A stretch of DNA of 36,581 nucleotides from Allobosea sp. 67-29 (GTDB lineage: Bacteria > Pseudomonadota > Alphaproteobacteria > Rhizobiales > Beijerinckiaceae), in contig NZ_MKSQ01000002.1 in assembly GCF_001898115.1 (NCBI RefSeq), forward strand, positions 1-36,581. Reading direction: 5' to 3'. The notes below the pieces were generated by a model. It was not told the origin of the DNA and ran no database searches. It saw only the letters and a list, made by a program, of their open reading frames with translations. Shown here in pieces: positions 24,823 through 33,883 of the stretch (its first letter is position 1; each line of letters begins with the position of its first letter). The position numbers and the translations under genes are program-made.

Positions 24823-25649
24823 CAGACGTCATCCCCTTGTCCGCGCCGCGCCGCCCGCGCGTGATCGCGCTTGCCAACCAGAAGGGCGGCGTGGGCAAAA
24901 CCACCACCGCGATCAATCTCGGAACGGCGCTCGCGGCGATCGGCGAGAAGGTGCTGATCGTCGATCTCGATCCGCAGGGCAACGCCTCGACCGGGCTCGG
25001 GGTCGATCGCCGCAGCCGAAAATCCTCGACCTATGACGTACTTTGCGGCGATGTCGGGCTGGGGCAGGCCTTGCAGCCCACCGCTGTGCCCGGGCTCTCC
25101 CTGGCGCCGTCGACGCTCGATCTGCTGGGCGTCGAGCTCGAGATCGCCTCGGCAAAGGATCGGGCGCACCGCCTGAAGAACGCGATCGACGAGCTGATCT
25201 ACGATCAGCGCTGCCAGGATCTCACTTATGTGTTGATCGACTGCCCGCCCTCGCTCAGCCTGATCACGATCAATGCCATGACGGCTGCCGATGCGGTGCT
25301 GGTGCCGCTGCAATGCGAGTTCTTCGCCCTGGAAGGCCTGAGTCAGCTGCTGAAGACCGTGGAGCAGGTTCGGGCTGGCCTCAATCCGCGCCTGATCATC
25401 CAGGGCGTCGTGCTGACGATGTTCGATCCGCGCAACAATCTTTCCGGCCAGGTCATGGCTGATGTGAAGAATTTCCTTGGCGACAAGGTTTATGAGACCG
25501 TGATCCCAAGGAATGTGCGGATCTCGGAGGCGCCGTCCTATGGCAAGCCGGCCTTGCTCTATGACCTGCGCTGCTCCGGCTCGCAGGCCTATCTGCGGCT
25601 GGCATCCGAAGTAATCAAGCGCGAGCGCGCGCTGCGTGCCGCGGCCTAG
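24819..25649 (+). CDS. parA: Chromosome-partitioning ATPase ParA
   Basis: The 276-residue product is a deviant Walker-type ATPase: Walker A QKGGVGKTTT (residues 21-30, with the signature Lys), A' motif VDLDPQGNASTGLG, Walker B VLIDCPPSLSLITINAMTAAD, and the DNA-binding/closing region RNNLSGQVMADVKNFLGDKVYETVIPRNVRISEAPSYGKP. ATP-bound dimers bind the nucleoid and are released by ParB, giving the gradient that segregates origins. ATG overlaps the rsmG stop (ATGA). parB follows after 36 bases. Confidence 0.97.
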   Translation: MTDVIPLSAPRRPRVIALANQKGGVGKTTTAINLGTALAAIGEKVLIVDLDPQGNASTGLGVDRRSRKSSTYDVLCGDVGLGQALQPTAVPGLSLAPSTLDLLGVELEIASAKDRAHRLKNAIDELIYDQRCQDLTYVLIDCPPSLSLITINAMTAADAVLVPLQCEFFALEGLSQLLKTVEQVRAGLNPRLIIQGVVLTMFDPRNNLSGQVMADVKNFLGDKVYETVIPRNVRISEAPSYGKPALLYDLRCSGSQAYLRLASEVIKRERALRAAA

Positions 25650-25685
25650 CCCGTCAAAAAGAGCAGAGGTTTACGAGGAATGGCG

Positions 25686-26567
25686 ATGGCCGAAGAACAG
25701 GGGCGTTCCCGCCTTGGCCGCGGTCTGGCGGCGTTGATCGGCGACGTCGGCGAGGAAATCGGGGCGATCGAGCGTGCGCGCGGCCAGCGGCGGGTTCCGG
25801 TCGAGTTCCTGCGGCCGAGCGCCCGCAATCCGCGGCGCAGCTTCGTCGAGGAGGATCTCGACGATCTGACCGCGTCGATCCGCGAGCGCGGCATCCTCCA
25901 GCCGATCATCGTGCGCTCGATCGCCGGAATGCTCGACGCCTATGAGATCATAGCCGGCGAGCGCCGCTGGCGCGCTGCACAGCGCGCAGAGCTGCATGAC
26001 GTGCCGGTGATCCTGGTCGAGGCCGACGACCGCGAGGCACTCGAAATTGCGATCGTCGAGAACGTCCAGCGCACCGACCTCAATCCCATGGAAGAGGCGG
26101 CGGGGTACGAGCGCCTGATCGCAGAGTTCAACTATACCCAGAACGACCTCGCCCGCGTGATCGGCAAGAGCCGCAGCCATGTCGCCAATACACTGCGCCT
26201 GTCGAAGCTGCCGGAGCCGGTTCGCAGGATGGTGAGCGAAGGGGCGGTATCGGCCGGCCATGCCCGTGCGCTGCTGTCGGTTTCGGATCCGGAACTGATG
26301 GCGAAGAAGATTGTGGCCGAAGGCATGAGCGTCCGCGACATCGAGCGGGTCGTGCAGGAAGAGGCGCGCGGAGAGACCAAGAGCGCGGTTCCCGCAAAGC
26401 CAAGGCCGGAGAAGGACCCGGATACCCGGGCGCTGGAGAAGGCTCTGGAAGAGGCGCTGGGCCTGTCTACGACCATTTCGCACCGGCAGAACGGCGCCGG
26501 CGAGGTCAGGATTGCCTACAAGACGCTCGAGCAGCTCGATGCGCTCTGTCGCCGCCTGAAGGCCTGA
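25686..26567 (+). CDS. parB: Chromosome-partitioning protein ParB
   Basis: The 293-residue product has the N-terminal ParA-activating motif SRLGRGLAALIGD (about residues 8-20), the CTPase/Srx domain with EEDLDDLTASIRERGILQPIIVR, GERRWRAAQ (nucleotide-binding GERRxRA) and IAIVENVQRTDLNPMEEA, the parS-reading HTH FNYTQNDLARVIGKSRSHVANTLRLSKLP, a charged linker, and a short C-terminal dimerisation segment (LEQLDALCRRLKA). I chose ATG 25686 over the in-frame ATG 25680 because GAGGA ends 6 bases before 25686 but directly abuts 25680. It binds the parS sites reported in this window. Confidence 0.96.
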   Translation: MAEEQGRSRLGRGLAALIGDVGEEIGAIERARGQRRVPVEFLRPSARNPRRSFVEEDLDDLTASIRERGILQPIIVRSIAGMLDAYEIIAGERRWRAAQRAELHDVPVILVEADDREALEIAIVENVQRTDLNPMEEAAGYERLIAEFNYTQNDLARVIGKSRSHVANTLRLSKLPEPVRRMVSEGAVSAGHARALLSVSDPELMAKKIVAEGMSVRDIERVVQEEARGETKSAVPAKPRPEKDPDTRALEKALEEALGLSTTISHRQNGAGEVRIAYKTLEQLDALCRRLKA

Positions 26568-26573
26568 GCCGAA

Positions 26574-27602
26574 TCAGTCGCTTCGGCCGCTTCGGGCGAG
26601 CCTCGCGAGGGTCCACAAGGAGCGGGTCGCGGTGGCGCGGCCCGTTTCGGCGTTCTGGCGCGTGGCGAGGACGGCCGCGCCGAGCAGGCCGACAGCCTCC
26701 GTCAACCTGGCGGTGCTCCAGGCGCCCAGCGCCGCTTCCGTCGTCGCGATGCGAGGATAGGGCAGTCGCATCGTCCCGACGACGTCCTTGACGCTGCGCC
26801 CGGCATCGACGCTCTGTCTGGCCTTGAGCAGGGCCAGCGCCTGCCGCAGCACCGCGCCCAGCATCACGCCCGGATCGAGTCCCTCGCCGGCGAGCTTGGC
26901 CTGCGCCAGATCGAGGACGGGCAATCTGCCGGCGAAGACGGCGTCGACCAGCATCGCCTGCTCGCGCTGGGCGGTATCGCCGACGATGGCCTCGATATGG
27001 CTTTCGGTCACCGCGGGATCGTCGCCGAGATAGAGCAGGAGCTTCTCGATCTCGCGCCGCGACGTCTGGCGGTCGCCGCCGAGCAGGCTGGCGAGATGCT
27101 CACGGGCGTTGCGATCGATGGATTTTCCGGCCGCGCGGACCATCTCGTCGATGATCGAGCCGAGATCACGCGCGGCGTCGCCATAACAGGGCACGGCGAG
27201 CGCGCTTTTGGCCCGCTCGCAGGCGGTGCGCAGCGGATTGCTGCGCTGAAGATCGCCGGCCTCGATGATGACGAGGGCATCCTGCGAGGGCGCGGTCAGC
27301 AGCGGCTCGATCGCGGCGATGAGCGGCTTTCCCGTCGCCGAGACGCGGATCGCCCGCCGGCCACCGAACAGGCCGATCGTATTGGCTTCGTCGACCAGCT
27401 TCAGCGGGTCGGCGGCTATCGCGTCGCCATCCATGCGGATGAGCTGGAAGGCATCGTCGGGATCGTCGACGCTCTTGCGTGCGAGCGTGGCGGCCCTCTC
27501 CGCGACGAGCCCCGTATCGGGACCGTAGAACAGGATCAGGCGCCAGGCCGGATCCAGGCGGGCGAGCGTCCGGTCGGCCTCGTGCGCCTTGATCGCAACC
27601 AT
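26574..27602 (-). CDS. holA: DNA polymerase III delta subunit
   Basis: The 342-residue product is the delta subunit that opens the beta clamp within the clamp loader. Sequence features: RLILFYGPDTGLVAERAATLARK (degenerate P-loop region, residues 20-42), the beta-binding region around RRAIRVSATGKPLIAAIEPLL, ALVIIEAGDLQRSNPLRTACE, CYGDAARDL, LLGGDRQTSRREIEKLLLYLG, and a helical collar domain. It ends 7 bases from the convergent parB stop with no terminator. It is the last gene of leuS-lptE-holA; holA next to parB matches the Caulobacter order. Confidence 0.93.
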   Translation of the reverse strand: MVAIKAHEADRTLARLDPAWRLILFYGPDTGLVAERAATLARKSVDDPDDAFQLIRMDGDAIAADPLKLVDEANTIGLFGGRRAIRVSATGKPLIAAIEPLLTAPSQDALVIIEAGDLQRSNPLRTACERAKSALAVPCYGDAARDLGSIIDEMVRAAGKSIDRNAREHLASLLGGDRQTSRREIEKLLLYLGDDPAVTESHIEAIVGDTAQREQAMLVDAVFAGRLPVLDLAQAKLAGEGLDPGVMLGAVLRQALALLKARQSVDAGRSVKDVVGTMRLPYPRIATTEAALGAWSTARLTEAVGLLGAAVLATRQNAETGRATATRSLWTLARLARSGRSD

Positions 27603-27609
27603 GGCGGGA

Positions 27610-28161
27610 TCAGGATGTCAGGTCGGCCGCGATCTGCCCGCGGATCAGGCTGGCGAGGTTCTTCGCGGCTCGGATCTGGGCGTCGCGCGCGGCGCGAACC
27701 GTCGCGAAGCGCTGCGACGAACGCTCATAGGGCTCGCGGACGGAATTGGTGCCGGAGGAGACGATCTCGCCGGTGCCGTTGCGGGTCACCTTCCAGGTCG
27801 CAGTGGCGACGAGAATGGCCGAGTCGGCGCGGCCATTGGCATAATCGACGGTGACCACCTCGACGGACTCGGCGAGGGAGGCGTCGAACTTCAACGTCTT
27901 CGGCGCGTCCGGCTCGTTGCCGCCGTCGAACTCGAAGACCAGCTCGTTGCGCAGGTAATGGCCCATCAGGCCCTTGATCTCGGGGAACTCGATGCTGCGC
28001 AGCGCCGTCCTGACGCTGCCGCCGACGGTGCTCGCCGTGGATTCGGCGTAGAGCGGCCGGAAGCAGCCGCCCGCCAGAGCCGCAACGCCGAGCGCCGCAA
28101 CCAGCGCGAGGCTCCGGCGTGTCGGCCCGGCGTCCCGCCCCGCAATCTCAGACGACGACAT
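27610..28161 (-). CDS. lptE: LPS-assembly lipoprotein LptE-like
   Basis: The 183-residue product has an N-terminal signal [16 protein letters not shown] (about residues 18-33) ending in a cysteine; the preceding AGG is a slightly atypical lipobox. [11 protein letters not shown] follows the Cys, as in LptE (CGFxLRG-type openings), and the domain [22 protein letters not shown] fits the family. LptE plugs the LptD barrel that inserts LPS in the outer membrane. It overlaps the leuS 3' end by 14 bases and precedes holA by 7, the same leuS-lptE-holA order known in E. coli and alphaproteobacteria. Divergent in sequence, so context carries much of the call. Confidence 0.87.
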   Translation of the reverse strand: MSSSEIAGRDAGPTRRSLALVAALGVAALAGGCFRPLYAESTASTVGGSVRTALRSIEFPEIKGLMGHYLRNELVFEFDGGNEPDAPKTLKFDASLAESVEVVTVDYANGRADSAILVATATWKVTRNGTGEIVSSGTNSVREPYERSSQRFATVRAARDAQIRAAKNLASLIRGQIAADLTS

Positions 28162-30772
28162 TCACGATTCTCCCCGGAACCACGATGATCTTGCGGATGG
28201 CGCGCCCTTCCAGGGCCCGCTGCACGGCATCGCTCGCGCGCACCGCCGCCTCGACCGTCACCGTATCGGCATCGGCCGGAACAGTCACCTCCGCCCGCTT
28301 CTTGCCGTTGAGCTGGACGGGCAGGGTGATGGCGTCGTCCTTCAGCAGTGCGGCCTCGGCGACGGGCCATGGCGCCTCTCCCACGAGGCCTGGCTGGCCC
28401 AGCGCCTGCCAGGATTCCTCCGCCAGATGCGGCATCATCGGCGCGACAAGCTGGGTGACGATCGCAGCAGCCTCGAGAAGGGCGAAGGCGGTATCGGGGT
28501 CGAGCGCCGGCTTTTCCGCAGCCGCGTCGAGCGTTTTGCCGATGGCGTTGGTCAATGTGTAGACATGGGCGATGCAGCGGTTGAAGGCGAGGCGCTCGAT
28601 ATCGGCGCCGACGGCGTCGAGCGCACGATGGCTCGCCTTGCGCAGTGTCAGGGCCGCTTCGCCGATCTGGGCCGGCTTCTCGGCCTTGCGGCCGGTGCGC
28701 TCGGCGATCTCGCCGATCAGGCGCCACAGGCGCTGCACGAAGCGGGCAGCGCCCTGGACGCCCTCATCGGTCCAGATCACGTCCCGATCCGGCGGTGAAT
28801 CCGAGAGCATGAACCAGCGCGCGGTGTCGGCGCCGTAGGAGGCGATGATGTCGTCGGGGTCCACGACGTTCTTCTTGGACTTCGACATCTTCTCGATCGG
28901 GCCGATCTCGATCGGAGCGCCGGTGTCGACGTCGAAGCCGCGACGGTCGTTGCCGGAAACCTCGATGCGGACATTGCCGGGCTCGACCCAGTCGCCATTG
29001 GCGGCGCGATAGGTCTCATGCACCACCATGCCCTGGGTAAACATGCCGGCGAAGGGTTCGTCCAGCCCGACATGGCCGGTCTTCTTCATCGCGCGGGTGA
29101 AGAAGCGCGAGTAGAGCAGGTGCAGGATCGCGTGCTCGACGCCGCCGATATACTGGTCGACCGGCAGGAAGCGGTCGACGGCCTTGCGGTCGGTCGGGCT
29201 CTCCGTCCGCCAGGGATCGGTGAAGCGGGCGAAATACCAGGACGAATCGACGAAGGTGTCCATCGTATCCGTCTCGCGGCGGGCATCCCTGCCGCATTGC
29301 GGGCAGGCGACATGCTTCCAGCTCGGATGATGGTCGAGCGGATTGCCGGGCTTGTCGAAGGAGACGTCGTCCGGCAGCTTCACCGGCAGATCGGCATCGG
29401 GAACCGGTACCGTTCCGCAGGCGGAACAATGGATGACCGGGATCGGACAGCCCCAGTAGCGCTGGCGCGAAATGCCCCAGTCGCGCAGGCGGAAATTGAC
29501 CTTGCGCTGGCCGATCGGCCGGTTGCCGCGGGTCTCGCTCTCGAGGCGGCGCGCAACCTCCTCCTTGGCCTCGGCGATGGTCATACCGTCGAGGAATCGG
29601 GAATTGATCATGCGGCCATCGCCGTCATAGGCGGTGTCGGTGATGACGAAGCTTGCCGGATCGGTGCCTTCCGGCGCGACCACCGGGGTATTGCCCAGGC
29701 CATACTTGTTGACGAAGTCGAGGTCGCGCTGGTCGTGGGCCGGGCAGCCGAAGATGGCGCCGGTGCCGTATTCCATCAGAACGAAGTTGGCGACGTAGAC
29801 CGGCAGGGTCCAGTTCGGATCGAGCGGATGCACGGCGCGCAGGCCGGTGTCGAAGCCAAGCTTCTCGGCCTTGTCGATCGCCTCTTGCGCCGTGCCGGTG
29901 CGCTTGCATTCCTCGATGAAGGCCTGCAGCGACGGGCTCTTCGCCGCGATCGACTTGGCGATCGGGTGATCGGGCGCGATGGCGACGAATTTTGCGCCGA
30001 ACAGAGTATCGGGGCGGGTCGTGTAAACCTCGACCTCGTCCTGACCGGCCTTGTTCGATTCGAGGGCGAAACGAACCAGCAGGCCCTCCGAGCGGCCGAT
30101 CCAGTTCCTCTGCATCAGCCGGACCTTCTCGGGCCAGCGGGTCAGGCCGTCGAGGGCGTCGTTCAGCTCCTGGCCATACTCGGTGATCTTGAAGAACCAC
30201 TGGGTCAGTTCACGGATCTCGACCGGCGCGCCGGAGCGCCAGCCGCGGCCGTCGATGACCTGCTCGTTCGCCAGCACTGTCTCGTCGACCGGGTCCCAGT
30301 TGACCTTGGCGGTCTTGCGGTCGACCAGCCCGGCCTTCAGGAAATCCAGGAACATCTTCTGCTGGTGGCGATAGTAGCTGGGGTCGCAAGTCGCGAGCTC
30401 GCGGCTCCAGTCGAGCGACAGGCCCATCGACTTGAGCTGCTTGCGCATCGTCGCGATGTTCTCATAGGTCCAGTCGCGCGGATGGACCTTCTTCTGCTTG
30501 GCGGCGTTCTCGGCCGGCAGGCCGAACGCATCCCAGCCCATCGGATGCAGCACCGAGAAGCCCTTGGCGCGCTTGTAGCGCGCGACCACGTCGCCCATCG
30601 CGTAGTTGCGGACATGGCCCATATGGATGCGCCCCGAGGGATAGGGGAACATCTCGAGCACGTAATAGCTCGGCCGCGTGTCGTCGTTTCGCGTCTCGAA
30701 AAGCTTGCGCTCTTCCCAGACGGCGCGCCATTTCGGCTCGGATTCCTTCGGATTATAGCGTTCGACGGCCAT
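28148..30772 (-). CDS. leuS: Leucyl-tRNA synthetase
   Basis: The 874-residue product is a class I aminoacyl-tRNA synthetase of normal length. HIGH-type motif [16 protein letters not shown] (residues 42-57), [16 protein letters not shown]1 editing domain ([21 protein letters not shown], the editing T-rich stretch), zinc-type cluster HCSACGTVP and [28 protein letters not shown], and [15 protein letters not shown] (from about residue 627). ATG 30772 gives the canonical [20 protein letters not shown] start. It leads the leuS-lptE-holA operon, oriented against the presumed replication direction. Confidence 0.98.
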   Translation of the reverse strand: MAVERYNPKESEPKWRAVWEERKLFETRNDDTRPSYYVLEMFPYPSGRIHMGHVRNYAMGDVVARYKRAKGFSVLHPMGWDAFGLPAENAAKQKKVHPRDWTYENIATMRKQLKSMGLSLDWSRELATCDPSYYRHQQKMFLDFLKAGLVDRKTAKVNWDPVDETVLANEQVIDGRGWRSGAPVEIRELTQWFFKITEYGQELNDALDGLTRWPEKVRLMQRNWIGRSEGLLVRFALESNKAGQDEVEVYTTRPDTLFGAKFVAIAPDHPIAKSIAAKSPSLQAFIEECKRTGTAQEAIDKAEKLGFDTGLRAVHPLDPNWTLPVYVANFVLMEYGTGAIFGCPAHDQRDLDFVNKYGLGNTPVVAPEGTDPASFVITDTAYDGDGRMINSRFLDGMTIAEAKEEVARRLESETRGNRPIGQRKVNFRLRDWGISRQRYWGCPIPVIHCSACGTVPVPDADLPVKLPDDVSFDKPGNPLDHHPSWKHVACPQCGRDARRETDTMDTFVDSSWYFARFTDPWRTESPTDRKAVDRFLPVDQYIGGVEHAILHLLYSRFFTRAMKKTGHVGLDEPFAGMFTQGMVVHETYRAANGDWVEPGNVRIEVSGNDRRGFDVDTGAPIEIGPIEKMSKSKKNVVDPDDIIASYGADTARWFMLSDSPPDRDVIWTDEGVQGAARFVQRLWRLIGEIAERTGRKAEKPAQIGEAALTLRKASHRALDAVGADIERLAFNRCIAHVYTLTNAIGKTLDAAAEKPALDPDTAFALLEAAAIVTQLVAPMMPHLAEESWQALGQPGLVGEAPWPVAEAALLKDDAITLPVQLNGKKRAEVTVPADADTVTVEAAVRASDAVQRALEGRAIRKIIVVPGRIVNVVV

Positions 30773-30925
30773 GTCAGCGGGCAATTCTTGGCGGTTTGCC
30801 GGCTCCCGGAGGCAGGCCGGCGCAGGGGCTGAATGCAAAAACCGGATGTTGGAATCTTGCAACCTGCTCTAGGACACCATTGCGCGCACGCGGTCAACGG
30901 CGTGCAGGGCATGAGAGGCTGGCAG

Positions 30926-31591
30926 ATGAGCGATACGGTTACGCGTTTGGCTGGGATCAGGACGGCGATCGGCCGCGCAGAGCGCGACTTCGGGCGTGAA
31001 GCCGGCTCGGTCGCGCTGGTCGCGGTGTCCAAGACCAAGCCGGCCGAGCAGATCACGGAGGTCCTGGAAGCGGGCCAACGCATCTTCGGCGAGAACTATG
31101 TGCAGGAAGCCAAGGCGAAGTGGCCGGCCTTGAAGCAGCGCTTCCCGGATGCCGAATTGCACATGATCGGCCCGCTGCAATCGAACAAGGCGCGCGAGGC
31201 GGTGGAGCTCTTCGACGTCATCCAGTCGCTCGACCGCGAGAGCCTCGCGAAGGAGCTGGCGCGCGAGATCGCCAGGGCCGGCAAGACGCCGCGGCTCTTC
31301 GTCCAGGTCAATACCGGCGAGGAAGCACAGAAGGGCGGCGTCATGCCCGGCGATGCCGATGCCTTCATCGGTCGCTGCCGCGCGGTTCACGGTCTCGCGA
31401 TCGAAGGCCTGATGTGCATTCCGCCGGCCGACGAGCCGCCCTCGCCGCATTTCGGGCTGCTCGCCAAGATCGCCGCCCGCAACGGGTTGAAGGGCCTGTC
31501 GATGGGCATGAGCGCCGACTACGAGGCGGCGATCCAGCTCGGCGCGACGCATGTCCGCGTCGGCAGCGCGATCTTCGGGGCGCGGGACTAG
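30926..31591 (+). CDS. yggS: Pyridoxal 5'-phosphate homeostasis protein YggS
   Basis: The 221-residue product is a PLP-binding TIM-barrel-like protein of the YggS/PROSC family. PLP lysine in VALVAVSKTKPAEQI (about residues 28-42), then FGENYVQEAKAKW, HMIGPLQSNKAREAVELFDVIQSLDRESLA, VQVNTGEEAQKGG, and the phosphate-binding LSMGMSADYEAAIQLGATHVRVGSAIFG. Members buffer PLP and influence amino acid and keto acid balance; no enzymatic reaction is known. ATG 30926 is supported by GAGAGG 7 bases upstream. Its TAG overlaps the convergent VOC stop. Confidence 0.95.
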   Translation: MSDTVTRLAGIRTAIGRAERDFGREAGSVALVAVSKTKPAEQITEVLEAGQRIFGENYVQEAKAKWPALKQRFPDAELHMIGPLQSNKAREAVELFDVIQSLDRESLAKELAREIARAGKTPRLFVQVNTGEEAQKGGVMPGDADAFIGRCRAVHGLAIEGLMCIPPADEPPSPHFGLLAKIAARNGLKGLSMGMSADYEAAIQLGATHVRVGSAIFGARD

Positions 31592-31968
31592 GCCTTCAAG
31601 GGCTCGCCGACATCGATACGGTTGCCGTCGTGGTCCTCGAAGACGAAGGCGCGCAGGCCGTAATCCTTGTCACGCAGGCCCTTGACGATCCGCAGGCCAC
31701 GCTCGCGGATCACGGCATGCACCGCGTCGATATCCTCGACCATCATATGCGCCACGTTGAAGGGCTCGGCCTCGTGGCCGGGCTGGAGCGTCAGGTGCAG
31801 TTCGGCGGAGTCGCGCTTCAGGATCATGAAGCCGACGGGACTGCCGTTCTCGAACGCTTTCCGGAAGCCGAGGGCGCCGATATAGAAATCGCAAGCGCGG
31901 GCCATGTCGGCCACCGGCAGCACGGCGGCGATCCGCCCGAAGCGGAACGAGGAAACCGAATCAGTCAT
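31588..31968 (-). CDS. VOC-superfamily (glyoxalase/bleomycin resistance-like) protein
   Basis: The 126-residue single-domain product shows the paired beta-alpha-beta-beta-beta pattern: AAVLPVADMARACDFYIGALGFRKAFENGSPVGFMILKRDSAELHLTLQ, then VAHMMVEDIDAVHAVIRERGLRIVKGLRDKDYGLRAFVFEDHDGNRIDVGEP. Likely metal ligands are a His in LHLTL and a Glu/Asp near the C-terminus (DGNRIDVGE). Bleomycin-resistance-type proteins lack the catalytic pair, so sequestration or isomerisation are both open. The substrate is unknown. The ATG at 31968 has GCGGAACGAGGAAACC-type non-SD surroundings. The stop codons of this gene and yggS overlap as CTAG (31588-31591). Confidence 0.83.
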   Translation of the reverse strand: MTDSVSSFRFGRIAAVLPVADMARACDFYIGALGFRKAFENGSPVGFMILKRDSAELHLTLQPGHEAEPFNVAHMMVEDIDAVHAVIRERGLRIVKGLRDKDYGLRAFVFEDHDGNRIDVGEPLKA

Positions 31969-32072
31969 CGCAAATCTCTGGCTGGGACGGCGCCGCGTCG
32001 CGGGACGGTGCCCGGGAGCGCGGCAGCCTGACCCGAAGATATGATCGAGACGGTGCCCGCACCTGCCGTAGC

Positions 32073-32639
32073 TCACCTCACCACGATCCGGCATTGGCGC
32101 GCCAGCCGCGGCAGCAGCTTGGCGAAGACGTGCCCCTCGACGGCGACACAGCCTGCGGTCGGCGTGAAGCCAGGGCGGGCGAGGTGCCAGAAGATCGCGC
32201 TGCCCCGCCCGCGAATCACCGGCCGGTCGTTCCAGCCGAGTTCGACGATGACGTCGTAGAGGTGATCGTCGCGCTGCAGCCGCTCCTCGGCCTCGCCCGG
32301 CGGACGGTCGATCAGGCGGTTGTAGCGGCGATCGTTCTGGTCGTCGCACCAGGCGTCGCGTGGGCCGATCCGCCTGAGCGGCAGCAGCGTGCGCGGGCGT
32401 GAGAGCCGGTCGGCCCGGTAGAAGACCCTGCGCAAAGGCAGATCGAAACGCGGCGTGCGGCCGTCGCCCTCGCGCTTGACGGTGCCGATGCCGGAGCGGC
32501 CGAGCGCGCAGGGAAACACCGCGCCGCCGGCGACGAGGAAGCCCTTGCGCCGGTCATGGACCGAGGCGAAGACACGCAGAGACGAGAGATTGCGTGGGCG
32601 GAAGCCCTGGCGCAGGGCGGTGATTTCACGGTTTCTCAC
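32073..32639 (-). CDS. L,D-transpeptidase (YkuD) domain protein
   Basis: The 188-residue product has the L,D-transpeptidase core: IGTVKREGDGRTPRFDLP (early strand with the GDGxTP motif), RPRTLLPLRRIGPRDAWCDD, then YNRLIDRP, and the catalytic region AIFWHLARPGFTPTAGCVAVE with His152 and Cys164 in an HxxxxxxxxxTxGC setting. These enzymes make 3-3 peptidoglycan crosslinks or attach proteins to the wall. No signal peptide is visible from the GTG start at 32639, so export or the start is uncertain. It is divergent, 80 bases from cenR, a response regulator that controls envelope functions in Caulobacter; the link is inferred. Confidence 0.83.
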   Translation of the reverse strand: MRNREITALRQGFRPRNLSSLRVFASVHDRRKGFLVAGGAVFPCALGRSGIGTVKREGDGRTPRFDLPLRRVFYRADRLSRPRTLLPLRRIGPRDAWCDDQNDRRYNRLIDRPPGEAEERLQRDDHLYDVIVELGWNDRPVIRGRGSAIFWHLARPGFTPTAGCVAVEGHVFAKLLPRLARQCRIVVR

Positions 32640-32702
32640 GGGGATTCCGGAATGCGTGACTTGCGATGACGACTGGGGCGGCTCATGTTGCCCTCTTCCT
32701 GC

Positions 32703-32714
32703 GTTCGAGCGAAC
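32703..32714. promoter_or_regulatory. 12-bp dyad just upstream of cenR
   Basis: GTTCG-AG-CGAAC is a perfect inverted repeat ending 5 bases before the cenR ATG, where no clear ribosome-binding site is present. It could be an autoregulatory site or a hairpin in the leader. Confidence 0.35.
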
Positions 32715-32719
32715 AGCCC

Positions 32720-33406
32720 ATGTCCGTCGTCCATCATATTCTCCTGGTCGATGACGACCAGACCCTTCGCGATGCCCTCGCCGAGCAGCTGGCGCTCTAC
32801 GACGAGTTCCGGCTGTCCACGGCCGGGAACGCGACCGACGCGGTGAAGGCGGCGCAGGGCGAGCGGATCGACCTCGTGGTGATGGATGTCGGGCTGCCGG
32901 ACATGGACGGGCGCGAGGCCGTCAAGCTGATGCGCAAGAACGGCTTCAAGAGCCCGGTGGTGATGCTGACCGCGCAGAGCTCTGACGCCGATACCGTGCT
33001 GGGCCTCGAGGCCGGCGCCAATGATTATGTGGTCAAGCCGTTCAAGTTCGCGGTGCTGCTGGCGCGGATCCGGGCGCATCTCAGGCAGTACGAGGCGAGC
33101 GAGGACGCGATCTTTCAGGTCGGCCCCTACACCTTCCACCCCGGATCGAAGCTTCTCGTCAGCGAGAAGGGCTCGAAGACCAAGCTCACCGAGAAGGAGA
33201 CGGCGATCCTGCGCTTCCTCTACCGTGCCGGCCGCAAGCCGATCGCGCGAGAGGTGCTGCTGCAGGAGGTCTGGGGCTACAACAGCCAGGTCACGACCCA
33301 TACGCTCGAGACCCATATCTACCGGCTGCGCCAGAAGATCGAGCCCGATCCGGGCAATGCCCGCCTCCTCGTGACCGATGCCGGCGGCTACCGGCTGAAT
33401 CCCTGA
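32720..33406 (+). CDS. cenR: OmpR-family response regulator, CenR-like
   Basis: The 228-residue product has a receiver domain (acidic pocket LLVDDDQ at residues 9-15, phosphoacceptor Asp56 in VVMDVGLPDMDG, Thr84 in VVMLTAQ, Lys106 in NDYVVKPFKF) and a C-terminal winged helix (KLTEKETAILRFLYRAGRKPIAREVLLQEVWGYNSQVTTHTLETHIYRLRQKI). Sequence and neighbourhood (parB-holA-leuS side of the origin) fit the essential Caulobacter envelope regulator CenR. No sensor kinase gene is adjacent, as in Caulobacter, where CenK is distant. ATG 32720 is chosen; an in-frame upstream start at 32666 is less likely. The symbol is from similarity and synteny recalled, not searched. Confidence 0.75.
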   Translation: MSVVHHILLVDDDQTLRDALAEQLALYDEFRLSTAGNATDAVKAAQGERIDLVVMDVGLPDMDGREAVKLMRKNGFKSPVVMLTAQSSDADTVLGLEAGANDYVVKPFKFAVLLARIRAHLRQYEASEDAIFQVGPYTFHPGSKLLVSEKGSKTKLTEKETAILRFLYRAGRKPIAREVLLQEVWGYNSQVTTHTLETHIYRLRQKIEPDPGNARLLVTDAGGYRLNP

Positions 33407-33409
33407 CGG

Positions 33410-33874
33410 ATGGCGCTCGACGACGACATGGCCCTGCTGGCCCGGCAGCCGCTGTTGAGCCTGATGGAGCGCGATGCACTCAGGTTGCTCGCCTTTGCGG
33501 CCGAGAGCCGCATCCTGCGGGCGGGCGACGTGCTGTTCCGCGCCGGCGAACCCTCGGACGGTGCCGTGCTGGTGGTGTCCGGCGCGGTGGCGCTGACGGC
33601 GCAGGACGATGGCCAGCCCGCGAGCGAGATCGCGGGGCCGGGAGCGATGATCGGCGAGCTTGCCCTGTTCACCTCGGTGCCGCGGCAGGTCACCGCGATC
33701 GCCCGCGAGCCGACGCAGGTGATGCGGCTTCCGCGCAGCGTGATGCGCCGCGTCCTCGGCGAATCACCGGATTCAGCCGAGGCGATCGCGCAGGCGATCG
33801 GGGACAGGCTGAGGGGCTTCGTCGGCGAGCTGTCGATCGTCGAGCAGGCGCTCGGCGCGATCGATCGGAAATAG
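33410..33874 (+). CDS. Cyclic nucleotide-binding domain protein without HTH
   Basis: The 154-residue product is a stand-alone cNMP-binding fold: LAFAAESRILRAGDVLFRAGEPSDGAVLVVSGAVALTAQDDG (residues 24-65), then the phosphate-binding cassette PGAMIGELALFTSVPRQVTAIA (about 78-99), with conserved Gly-Glu and Arg, and a terminal helix pair. There is no DNA-binding domain as in CRP. It starts 3 bases after the cenR stop, so is almost certainly co-transcribed and coupled. Whether it binds cAMP, cGMP or another ligand, or has lost binding, cannot be read from sequence. Confidence 0.85.
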   Translation: MALDDDMALLARQPLLSLMERDALRLLAFAAESRILRAGDVLFRAGEPSDGAVLVVSGAVALTAQDDGQPASEIAGPGAMIGELALFTSVPRQVTAIAREPTQVMRLPRSVMRRVLGESPDSAEAIAQAIGDRLRGFVGELSIVEQALGAIDRK

Positions 33875-33883
33875 CAGCTCCGT

